Part shown: piece by piece, positions 14,865-22,409 of the stretch
Numbering within the stretch: position 1 is the stretch's first letter
How the letters are laid out: every line of letters begins with the position of its first letter
From: an uncultured Acidobacteriota bacterium
Lineage (GTDB): Bacteria; Acidobacteriota; Terriglobia; Bryobacterales; Bryobacteraceae
Direction: 5' to 3'
Assembly (NCBI GenBank): GCA_937952345.1
Contig: CALFYN010000822.1
Coordinates: 1 to 25,555, forward strand
DNA: 25,555 bases
Position numbers and translations under genes: made by a program
Notes under the pieces: generated by a model
The model's database searches: none
What the model was told of the DNA's origin: nothing
Seen by the model: the letters and a program-made list of their open reading frames with translations, nothing else

Positions 14865-14968
14865 CTCGAACCGGAACTCGATGGACTCGATGGGCAGGTA
14901 GTGCTCTACAGCCGCTCGAACCAGAACTCGAGAACCTTGCCGCGCACGACATAGCAGAGGTAGTGCTC
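14865..14968 (-). repeat. Imperfect tandem duplication of the methyltransferase C-terminal coding region
   Basis: CTCGAACCGGAACTCGA (14865-14881) recurs with one mismatch at 14915-14931, and AGGTAGTGCTC (14896-14906) recurs exactly at 14958-14968. On the minus strand the first copy reads EHYLPIESIEFRFEK and the second, the true gene end, EHYLCYVVRGKVLEFWFERL. They are homologous ends with a four-residue gap and lie in different frames. The outer copy is a gene remnant abutting truncated hicA. Confidence 0.7.
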
Positions 14969-15430
14969 CCAGAAGCGGCGGAAACGGGGGAAGGTGTTCA
15001 CCAGAATCTCGAAGCCGAGGTAGCGCCATAGCGCGAGCAACTTCACTTTGACGGAGACTTCGCGGAACCGGACAGGCGAGTAGTAGCCAAAGCCGGCGTT
15101 GTCTTCGCCGAAGTAGCGGAAGGAATAGCTGTTGAGGTGCCAGCGGTGGGTGGGGTCGCAGAAGGAGCTGAAGTCGGTGTAGTGCGGGGTGGCGAGGTAG
15201 GCACGGCCGCCGGGTTTGAGGAGGCGGTGGAATTCTTCCATGGTTTTGATGACGTCGGCGACGTGCTCGATGACGTGAACGGCGCGGACTTCGTCGAAGG
15301 TGGCGTCGCGGAAGGGATAGGGGAAGTGGTCGAGGTCGCACAGCACGTCGGCCTTGCCGGCCGGGTTGCGGTCGACGCCGATGGCGCCCGGGAACTTGTT
15401 GCGGCCGCAGCCGACGTCGAGAATTCTCAC
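14906..15430 (-). CDS. Class I SAM-dependent methyltransferase
   Basis: A Rossmann-fold methyltransferase of the Methyltransf_11 type. Motif I, ILDVGCGRNKFPGAIGVDRNP, lies at the very N-terminus, followed by the acidic motif II region (VLCDLDHFPYP), VHVIEHVADVI and KPGGRAYLATPHYTD. The GTG at 15430 gives 174 residues and places motif I as in relatives. A GTG at 15520 in the same frame would overlap pyrR by 25 bases and adds sequence that does not look conserved. The acceptor substrate is unknown. WHLNSYSFRYF and the C-terminal FRRFWEHYLCYVVRGK resemble proteins found near glycan genes. It is divergent from pyrR. Confidence 0.8.
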   Translation of the reverse strand: MRILDVGCGRNKFPGAIGVDRNPAGKADVLCDLDHFPYPFRDATFDEVRAVHVIEHVADVIKTMEEFHRLLKPGGRAYLATPHYTDFSSFCDPTHRWHLNSYSFRYFGEDNAGFGYYSPVRFREVSVKVKLLALWRYLGFEILVNTFPRFRRFWEHYLCYVVRGKVLEFWFERL

Positions 15431-15495
15431 CCATTCTATGGTAGCTGGCGGGAGGCCCTGTGGGGCGGGCAACGTGTTACGCTTGACGGTCAGAT

Positions 15496-16047
15496 ATGTC
15501 CGCAACGCGTGAAAAAGCACAATTGATGAGCGCTTCCGAGATCGATCGGACCTTGGTCCGGCTGGCGCATGAAATTCTGGAGAACACGGAGAATCTCGAC
15601 AAACTGGCCTTCATCGGGATCCGGCGGCGCGGCGTGCCACTGGCCAAACGCCTGGCGGCGAAGATCAGGTCGCTTGAGAACCGCGAGGTTCCGGTGGGGG
15701 TGCTGGATATCAACCTCTACCGCGACGATCTTTCCACGGTCGGGCAACAGCCGGTGGTGAGCGCGACGGAGATCCCGTTTTCCATCGTCGGGATGGATAT
15801 CGTGTTGACGGACGATGTCCTGTACACGGGACGTACGATTCGGGCTGCGCTGGATGCTTTGTTCGATCATGGGAGGCCGGCGAGGGTGCAACTGCTGGCG
15901 CTGATCGACCGCGGCCATCGCGAGTTGCCGATCGAGGCACGCTACGTGGGCCGCATGGTGCAGACAACTAGTAAAGAGATCATCGAGGTCAAATTCAACG
16001 AAATCGATGGTATGGAGAAAGTGCTGCTGGTAGAGCGCACCGATTAA
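15496..16047 (+). CDS. pyrR: Bifunctional pyr operon regulator / uracil phosphoribosyltransferase PyrR
   Basis: PyrR binds leader RNA of pyr operons in response to UMP/UTP in Gram-positive bacteria and has a side activity of making UMP from uracil and PRPP. The 183-residue protein has the type I PRTase fold, with the PRPP loop VLTDDVLYTGRT at residues 103-114, FIGIRRRGVPLA at 39-50 and DINLYRDDLS at 71-80. The start at 15496 keeps KAQLMSASEIDRTLVRLAHEI, which aligns with PyrR N-termini. No strong ribosome-binding site is seen, and no PyrR-type attenuator is recognisable in the 65-base gap upstream. pyrB starts three bases later. Confidence 0.92.
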   Translation: MSATREKAQLMSASEIDRTLVRLAHEILENTENLDKLAFIGIRRRGVPLAKRLAAKIRSLENREVPVGVLDINLYRDDLSTVGQQPVVSATEIPFSIVGMDIVLTDDVLYTGRTIRAALDALFDHGRPARVQLLALIDRGHRELPIEARYVGRMVQTTSKEIIEVKFNEIDGMEKVLLVERTD

Positions 16048-16050
16048 AAA

Positions 16051-16959
16051 ATGGCAAAGGGACTGTTAGGGATCGAGGATTCGCCGCGCGAAGACATCGA
16101 AGCGATACTGGCGCGGGCGAAGGATTTTCAGCCGCTGCAGAACCAAAGCAACAAACGCCTGGACCTGCTGCGGGGACGAATGATCGTGAATCTGTTCTTC
16201 GAGGCATCGACGCGGACGCGCACGAGCTTCGAGATCGCCGCCAAGCGATTGGGAGCAGACGCGGTCTCGATTACGGCGTCGGGTTCGAGCGTGTCGAAAG
16301 GCGAATCGCTGGTGGACACGCTGAATACGCTGGCGGCGATGAAGCCGGATGCGATCGTCATGCGGCATGCCGCATCGGGGGCTCCGCACTTTCTGTCGCG
16401 CTATCTGCCGACGCCGATTATCAACGCGGGGGATGGGACGCATGAGCATCCGACGCAGGCGCTGCTCGATGCGCTGACGATTCTGGATCACCGGGCGTCG
16501 CTCGAAGATCTGCGGGTGGCCATCATCGGCGATATCGTGCATAGCCGCGTGGCGCGCTCCAACATTCATCTGTTGTCGAAGTTCGGGGCCGACATTGTGC
16601 TGTGCGGGCCGGCGTCGCTGCTGCCGCCGGATATGGCGCGGCTGGCTCCGGGAGTGCGGCTGACGAACAACATGCGCGAGGCGATTGACGGCGTGGACGT
16701 GATCATGATGTTGCGCGTGCAACTGGAGCGGCAGAACGAATCGCCGTTCCCGGCGAGCGAATACTATCCGTTCTACGGGCTGCGGGTGGAGCATCTGCAT
16801 CTGGCGAAGCCGGATGTGCTGGTGATGCATCCGGGTCCGATCAATCGCGGGAGGGAGATTGCATCGGACGTGGCGGATTCGCAGCGTTCGGTGATCCTGA
16901 ACCAGGTGGAGAACGGGATTGCAGTGCGGATGGCCGTGCTCGAAAGGATCATGAACTAA
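16051..16959 (+). CDS. pyrB: Aspartate carbamoyltransferase catalytic chain
   Basis: ATCase joins carbamoyl phosphate and aspartate in the first committed step of pyrimidine synthesis. The 302-residue chain has the carbamoyl-phosphate signature FFEASTRTRTSFE (STRTRTS at 53-59), the catalytic lysine in SVSKGES (Lys83), HPTQALLDALTI (133-144) and the C-terminal MHPGPINRG. No regulatory chain gene (pyrI) is present. The compact size and close link to pyrC fit the class in which ATCase associates with a type I dihydroorotase. Gaps are three bases on either side, so this is a tightly coupled operon. Confidence 0.96.
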   Translation: MAKGLLGIEDSPREDIEAILARAKDFQPLQNQSNKRLDLLRGRMIVNLFFEASTRTRTSFEIAAKRLGADAVSITASGSSVSKGESLVDTLNTLAAMKPDAIVMRHAASGAPHFLSRYLPTPIINAGDGTHEHPTQALLDALTILDHRASLEDLRVAIIGDIVHSRVARSNIHLLSKFGADIVLCGPASLLPPDMARLAPGVRLTNNMREAIDGVDVIMMLRVQLERQNESPFPASEYYPFYGLRVEHLHLAKPDVLVMHPGPINRGREIASDVADSQRSVILNQVENGIAVRMAVLERIMN

Positions 16960-16962
16960 GCC

Positions 16963-18249
16963 ATGTCGAAGTTACTGATCAAACATGGGCGGGTGATTGA
17001 CCCTGCCGCGAATTTCGAGGGAACGGCGGATCTTCTAATTGAAGGCGACCGCATTGCCGGGTACGGAAAGAATCTCGATGTGGTGGGCGCGGAGGTATTC
17101 GATGCCGCGGGGATGATTGTGGCTCCCGGGTTCATCGACATGCATGTGCATCTGCGCGAGCCGGGATTCGAGCATTCGGAGACGATTGAGAGCGGCTCGC
17201 GGGCGGCGGCGGCGGGTGGATTCACGTCCATTTGCTGCATGCCGAATACGCAGCCGGTGAACGATAGCGCGACGGTGACCAGCTACATTGTGGAGCGGGC
17301 GCGGCGTAATGCCGTGGTGAACGTGTATCCGATCGGCGCGATTACGAAGGGTAGCGCGGGCGAGGAACTGGCTTCCATCGGATCGATGAAACGCGCCGGA
17401 ATCGTGGCGGTGTCCGACGACGGACGTCCGGTGATGAATGCGCGTGTCATGCGCCGGGCGATGGAAATGGCGCACAGCTTCGGTCTGCCGGTGATCGACC
17501 ATTGCGAAGATCTGCATTTGAGTTCGGGTGGCGATATCCACGAGGGATTCACTTCCGTGAAGTTGGGGTTACGCGGGATTCCGGCGTGTTCGGAAGACGT
17601 AATGGTGGCGCGCGATATCTTGCTTGCCGAGGTGACCGGTGCGCGGTTTCACGTGGCGCACATCTCGTCACGTAACTCCATTGCGATGGTGCAGCATGCC
17701 AAGGCGATGGGTTTGCCGGTGACCAGCGAAGTGTGCCCGCATCACTTCGCGTTGTCGGATGAGGATATCATTCCTTACGACAGCAATTTCAAGATGAAGC
17801 CGCCGTTGCGTGGGCGTGCGGATGTTCGGGCGGCGGTGGACGGGATTGTCTCTGGCGCGATTGACGCCATTGCGACGGATCATGCGCCGCATCCGGGCAG
17901 CGAGAAGATGCAGGAGTTCGAGCGCTGCCCGTTCGGGATACTCGGATTGGAGACGGCGATTGCCCTTTCACTGGAGACGTTTGTCGAGGGCGGGCGCATA
18001 CCGCTGGCGAAGCTGGTGGAGTTGTTCACGGTTGCGCCGGCGCGAATCCTGCACCTGGAGCGTGGCACGCTGGCTGCCGGACGTCCAGCGGATGTGACGA
18101 TTTTCGATACCGCGTCGGCATGGAAGTATGATGTGAACAAGTCGCACTCGAAGAGCAGGAACACACCGTTCCATGGGCGTGAATTTCGCGGCGGGCCAAT
18201 GGCAACGATCGTGAACGGACGCTTCGTATGGAGAAGAGACAAGGAGTAA
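16963..18249 (+). CDS. pyrC: Dihydroorotase, type I
   Basis: Dihydroorotase closes carbamoyl aspartate to dihydroorotate, the third step of UMP synthesis. The 428-residue amidohydrolase shows the metal-binding DMHVHLREPG (HVH at 61-63), a second histidine-containing stretch at VIDHCEDLHL, the active-site helix CPHHFALSDEDI, and the catalytic ATDHAPH. Length and motifs place it in the long class I group with Aquifex-type enzymes rather than the short Escherichia coli type. It starts three bases after pyrB. Downstream, a good ribosome-binding site inside its last codons (AAGGAG, 18241-18246) serves the UPF0182 gene. Confidence 0.96.
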   Translation: MSKLLIKHGRVIDPAANFEGTADLLIEGDRIAGYGKNLDVVGAEVFDAAGMIVAPGFIDMHVHLREPGFEHSETIESGSRAAAAGGFTSICCMPNTQPVNDSATVTSYIVERARRNAVVNVYPIGAITKGSAGEELASIGSMKRAGIVAVSDDGRPVMNARVMRRAMEMAHSFGLPVIDHCEDLHLSSGGDIHEGFTSVKLGLRGIPACSEDVMVARDILLAEVTGARFHVAHISSRNSIAMVQHAKAMGLPVTSEVCPHHFALSDEDIIPYDSNFKMKPPLRGRADVRAAVDGIVSGAIDAIATDHAPHPGSEKMQEFERCPFGILGLETAIALSLETFVEGGRIPLAKLVELFTVAPARILHLERGTLAAGRPADVTIFDTASAWKYDVNKSHSKSRNTPFHGREFRGGPMATIVNGRFVWRRDKE

Positions 18250-18254
18250 TTCCG

Positions 18255-20996
18255 ATGCCAGGACCCCGGCCGGACCGCACACCGTGGATCGCGGTGCTGA
18301 TGATCGTGTTGTTTTTCGGGCTGAGCATGGTCCGGAAAGTGGCGGAGTGGGTGCTGGAGTATGAGTGGTGGAAGGAGATGCGCCAGTTCGAAACGCTGGT
18401 CAGCATGATCCTGTATGGGGTGATCCCGTCGCTGGTGGCGGCGGCGCTGGCCTTCGTGGTGCTATGGCTGGCGCATGCGCGGGCGATGAAAGCAGCCGGC
18501 TTCGGGCTTTCGCGATTCCCGGGGTACGCGAAGCTGGCGACTCTGGCGCTACTGGTGATCTCCTACATCGCGGGAAGCGCCGCGGTGGACAATTGGACCG
18601 CGGTACTGTATTTCGGCGGAAAGCAGGTCCCCGCGGGGACATGGAAAGATCCGGTATTCGGGCAGGGGCTTTCGTTCTACTTCTTTGAACTGCCGTTCTA
18701 CGAAATGCTGCTGCGGGTGGTGCTGACGATTTCGTTCCTGACGTGCGCGGTGTATCTGGGGACTCGGGTGTACTGGTTCGTACGGGAGAACCGGCCGCGA
18801 TTGACGGAAGACGGGAACATCGAAGTGCCGGAGATGCGCCTGGATCATCTGAGGGAGTTCTTCCACGACTCGATGTTTCTGCGCGGGGCGCTGGTTCTGT
18901 TTCTACTGGCGCTGGCGGCAAACCGGTACATGGAACGGTTTGAGTTTCTCACCAAGGATCATGCGTTCATGGTGGGGATCGACTATGTGGACGAGCGGAT
19001 CCAGTTGCCGCTGCGGTGGGTGAGCATACTCGGAGTGGTTGCGGGCGCGGGGTTGGTGTTCCTGCGCCGATGGGTATTGATTCTAGCGGCAGTGATTGTG
19101 CCGATGGTGATTGAATCCGTGGTGCCGCAGATTGTGCACGCGTTGTATGTGCGCCCGAACGAAATCTCGCTGCAGAAGCCCTACATTGAGCGGCACATTC
19201 AAGCGACCCGGACGGCATATCGTCTGGACAAGCGATCGCGCGAGATGGAGTTCAAGGCGTCGATTGAGACGAAGGTGAATCCGGCGCAGCACAAAGCGCT
19301 GTTTGAGAACATCCGGTTGTGGGACTGGAGGGCCTTTCACGATACGGTGACGCAGATTCAGGCATTGCGGCCGTACTATGTGTTTCGCGATACGGACGTG
19401 GACCGCTACCGGATCGACGGGCAACTGCGGCAAGTGATGCTGACGCCGCGAGAGATCGACGTGCGGCAACTCAGCGGCGATGCGCAGAGCCGGTGGATGA
19501 ATCCGCACTTCATTTATACGCATGGCTATGGGCTGGTACTGGCGGAGGCGAATCGGATCACGCGGGACGGGCTGCCGCTCCTGTTCATCCAGAACGCGCC
19601 GCCGGAAATACGGACGCCCAGCCTGAAGCTGACGCGGCCGGAGTTGTACTACGGGGAAGTGACGCATGAGCCGGTGTTTGTCCGCACGGCGCAGCCGGAG
19701 TTCAATTATCCATCCGGAGCCGAGAACGTGCATACGCGGTACGACGGCAAGGGCGGATTCCCGATATCCGGATTCGGAATGCGGCTGGCTGCGGCGCTGG
19801 CGTACACGGATTGGAATATTGTACTGACGGGATTCCTGACGCCGGAGAGCCGGATGATGATCCGCCGCGACGTGCGGGAGCGGCTGAACGAACTGGCTGG
19901 ATTCTTGAGTTGGGACGGGGATCCGTACCTTGTGCTGACGCCATCGGGGCGCATGGTGTGGATGGTGGACGCCTACACGACATCGGATGCGCATCCGTAC
20001 GCGGCGCGGGTGCGACTGGCAGGCACGGGGCGCGCCAACTACATGCGGAACGCGGTGAAGGCGACGGTGGATGCCTACGACGGAACGGTGCACCTGTACG
20101 TGTTTGACGAAGAGGATCCGATCATCCAGGCGTACGCGAAGCTGTTTCCGAATCTGCTCGAAAAAGCATCGGCGATGCCGGAGGAATTGCGGGAGCATGC
20201 GCGGTATCCGGAGACGCTGTTCCGGGTGCAGGCGGAGATGTACCGTACGTTCCACATGCTGGACGCGGAAGCCTTCTACAACAAGGAAGATGCGTGGGAC
20301 ATTGCGCGGTATCTGAATTCGCAGGATGGGAAACCGGAGATGTCGTCGCCCACCTATGTCGTGGCGACGTTGCCTGGGGAGACGACGCCGGAGTTTCTGC
20401 TGATGATTCCGTTTACACCGCGGAACAAGGACAATCTGATCGGGTTCATGGCCGCGCGTTGCGATGGAGAAAAGCTTGGAGAGCTACTGTTCTTGCAACT
20501 CTCCAAGCAGGAGCTGGTGTTCGGACCCCTCCAGATCGAGGCACGGATTAACCAGGATCAGAACATCAGTAAAGATCTGTCGCTATGGAATCAGCAGGGT
20601 TCCCGGGTGCTGAGGGGGCAGATGCTGGTGCTGCCTGTGGACAACACGTTTGTGTACATCGAGCCCATTTATATCCAAGCGAGTGAGGCGAGAATGCCGC
20701 AGCTGAAGAAGGTGGTGATCGCTACGGGCAACTCGCTGATCTATGCGGACACATACGAGCAGGCGCTGGCGGAGCTGGCTACGATGAGCCCGCAAGCTCC
20801 GGTTCCCAAGGAGCCTGCCCCATCGATTTCCAGCGGCGCGCCGCCAACGCCCGCGGCGGCCGGCGATCCCGAACTGGCGCGCAAGCTGGATCAGATTCGA
20901 CGTCACTTGCAGCGCTACCGGGAGTTGAGCGGACAAGGGAAGTTCGTCGAGGCAGCCAAAGAGCTGGAGGCTCTGGAAGCCGCCACAAAGCGGTAG
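18255..20996 (+). CDS. UPF0182 family large membrane protein
   Basis: A 913-residue UPF0182 (COG1615) protein of unknown biochemical function. The N-terminal third has about seven membrane segments (first helices near residues 12-28, 48-72, 90-108, 150-170, 210-225, 255-275 and 280-300). A long soluble domain then contains family landmarks such as NPHFIYTHGYG and ELYYGE. The C-terminus carries a proline/alanine-rich linker and a short coiled coil (DPELARKLDQIRRHLQRYR region). The ATG at 18255 has AAGGAG eight bases upstream; an in-frame ATG at 18228 lies inside pyrC and is less likely. It ends three bases from the convergent cpaE-like gene. Confidence 0.88.
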   Translation: MPGPRPDRTPWIAVLMIVLFFGLSMVRKVAEWVLEYEWWKEMRQFETLVSMILYGVIPSLVAAALAFVVLWLAHARAMKAAGFGLSRFPGYAKLATLALLVISYIAGSAAVDNWTAVLYFGGKQVPAGTWKDPVFGQGLSFYFFELPFYEMLLRVVLTISFLTCAVYLGTRVYWFVRENRPRLTEDGNIEVPEMRLDHLREFFHDSMFLRGALVLFLLALAANRYMERFEFLTKDHAFMVGIDYVDERIQLPLRWVSILGVVAGAGLVFLRRWVLILAAVIVPMVIESVVPQIVHALYVRPNEISLQKPYIERHIQATRTAYRLDKRSREMEFKASIETKVNPAQHKALFENIRLWDWRAFHDTVTQIQALRPYYVFRDTDVDRYRIDGQLRQVMLTPREIDVRQLSGDAQSRWMNPHFIYTHGYGLVLAEANRITRDGLPLLFIQNAPPEIRTPSLKLTRPELYYGEVTHEPVFVRTAQPEFNYPSGAENVHTRYDGKGGFPISGFGMRLAAALAYTDWNIVLTGFLTPESRMMIRRDVRERLNELAGFLSWDGDPYLVLTPSGRMVWMVDAYTTSDAHPYAARVRLAGTGRANYMRNAVKATVDAYDGTVHLYVFDEEDPIIQAYAKLFPNLLEKASAMPEELREHARYPETLFRVQAEMYRTFHMLDAEAFYNKEDAWDIARYLNSQDGKPEMSSPTYVVATLPGETTPEFLLMIPFTPRNKDNLIGFMAARCDGEKLGELLFLQLSKQELVFGPLQIEARINQDQNISKDLSLWNQQGSRVLRGQMLVLPVDNTFVYIEPIYIQASEARMPQLKKVVIATGNSLIYADTYEQALAELATMSPQAPVPKEPAPSISSGAPPTPAAAGDPELARKLDQIRRHLQRYRELSGQGKFVEAAKELEALEAATKR

Positions 20997-20999
20997 TTT

Positions 21000-22193
21000 C
21001 TAATTCACCGCGGCGGCCTTCATGGTCAGCTTGCCGAACACGCCGAAGAGGGATTTTTTCTTCTGCTCTGGCGGCTTGCGGCCAATGAGGCGGTCGGCGA
21101 TTTCGTGATAGCGGCGTCCGGCGAGAGTGCTGGGCGCCATGCAGTGGCCGGCGGTGAGGGAATCCTGCACGGCCTGGTAGTCGTTGGGTATGGCGGCGTA
21201 GATCGAGGTGCCGAGGAGTTCTTCCACCTGATCCTGGTTGATCTTCTGAGAATTGGCGCGATTGAGGATGATGTTGACCCGGTCCTTGAGATGGAGCGTT
21301 TCGAGAATTTCCATGGACCGGCGCGCCGCATAAAGGGCCGCCAGTTCCGGAGTGGTGACCAGGAAGATCTTGTTGGATTGCTGGAGCACCGCGGCGGAGA
21401 TCTTGTCGAAGTGGCCGCTGAGATCGAGACAAACCGTTTGATAGTGGCGGCGCGCGAAGCCGACGAGTTCGGAGGCGAAATCCTCGGGGAGTTGAGAGTC
21501 GTACTCACGGGGTCTGCCGGCGCGAAGAACATCCACGCGGCCGACGGGGGTGACCATGCGCATCCAGATGGCGTCGTCCATGTGTGCGGCGTGCTCGGCG
21601 GCATCGCGAACAGAGAAGCCCTGCGGCAGTTTGAGAAGAAAGTCGAGCACGCCGCAATGCATGTCGAAGTCGAGAAGCGCGGCGCGGCTTTCCGGGGACT
21701 TGGTTAGGGCGAATCCGAGATTGACGCAGGCGGTGGAGGCTCCCGAGCCCGGCTTGGCCGGGAGGAAGCTGTACACGTTCTGGTTGTACTCGTTCGATGG
21801 AGGATTGGCCTGCAGGATTTCCTTCAGCCGGGACAGGGCCGCAACGACCTCGTTAATGGTGAAGGGGGCGGCCAGATACTCTCGCATGCCCGCGCGCATG
21901 GCCGTGAGCAGAAGACTGGAGTCTTCCTTCGCTGCGACGGCCACCAATTGCACATTCCTCGTGATGCTGTGGACAAGGTTTCCGAGCTGTATCGCGCGGT
22001 CGATATCAGAAATATCGATGAAAATAATTGCTGGAGCCTGAACCTCCAGAAAAGTTGTGAGCCGTTCCGCCGTCGGGAACCCGGAAATGCTGTGGCGCAC
22101 CAGGCTAAAGGCCCTGATCTTGCCGAGTACATCTTCAAGTTGTTCCCGCAGGTTCGGATCTTCCGAAAATATCGTGCCTCGTAAGATTTCCAT
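21000..22193 (-). CDS. cpaE: CpaE/TadZ-like pilus-localisation ATPase
   Basis: A 397-residue protein with an N-terminal receiver-like domain (about 1-125, central Asp60 in IIFIDISD) and a C-terminal MinD/ParA-type ATPase domain (about 138-370). TadZ/CpaE proteins place the Tad pilus machinery at a cell pole or focus. The P-loop reads KPGSGAST (147-154): the signature lysine is kept but the usual second lysine is alanine, the deviant form seen in some TadZ proteins. ALLDFDMHCG is the Walker A-prime region. The ATG at 22193 has a strong GGGAGAG ribosome-binding site. It is monocistronic here, about 18.6 kb from the cpaF-tadB-tadC genes and on the opposite strand. Confidence 0.85.
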   Translation of the reverse strand: MEILRGTIFSEDPNLREQLEDVLGKIRAFSLVRHSISGFPTAERLTTFLEVQAPAIIFIDISDIDRAIQLGNLVHSITRNVQLVAVAAKEDSSLLLTAMRAGMREYLAAPFTINEVVAALSRLKEILQANPPSNEYNQNVYSFLPAKPGSGASTACVNLGFALTKSPESRAALLDFDMHCGVLDFLLKLPQGFSVRDAAEHAAHMDDAIWMRMVTPVGRVDVLRAGRPREYDSQLPEDFASELVGFARRHYQTVCLDLSGHFDKISAAVLQQSNKIFLVTTPELAALYAARRSMEILETLHLKDRVNIILNRANSQKINQDQVEELLGTSIYAAIPNDYQAVQDSLTAGHCMAPSTLAGRRYHEIADRLIGRKPPEQKKKSLFGVFGKLTMKAAAVN

Positions 22194-22275
22194 TGATCTC
22201 TCCCGCTGGTTTGTTTGCAGAATGTTTCTGTAGGCTTATTGTGTGCGGTGGAGATGTATAGGTGAACAATACCGG

Positions 22276-22304
22276 AGTACTTTTTTCGTTGAAAAGAAAG
22301 TACT
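22276..22304. repeat. Inverted repeat AGTACTTT/AAAGTACT upstream of cpaE
   Basis: Eight-base perfect arms (22276-22283 and 22297-22304) enclose a further TTTC/GAAA pairing. It sits about 83 bases ahead of the cpaE-like start and could be an operator or a hairpin in a leader. Three related direct motifs, ACCGGAGTAC, ACCGGAGCTT and ACCGAGTAC, begin at 22271, 22316 and 22338. The rest of 22194-22409 shows no gene that can be supported. Confidence 0.45.
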
Positions 22305-22409
22305 GGAAGACGGGTACCGGAGCTTGTCGGGTGAAAAACCGAGTACAGTCCTAAGAGAACGCTTCGAACAGACTAGGCGTTCCGGACTAACCCTTTTCGC
22401 ACAATGGAG

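Noticed and set aside
19083..20255. 390-codon minus-strand ORF inside the UPF0182 gene
   Set aside because: Very arginine/histidine-rich antisense frame with no motifs; UPF0182 is clearly the real gene.
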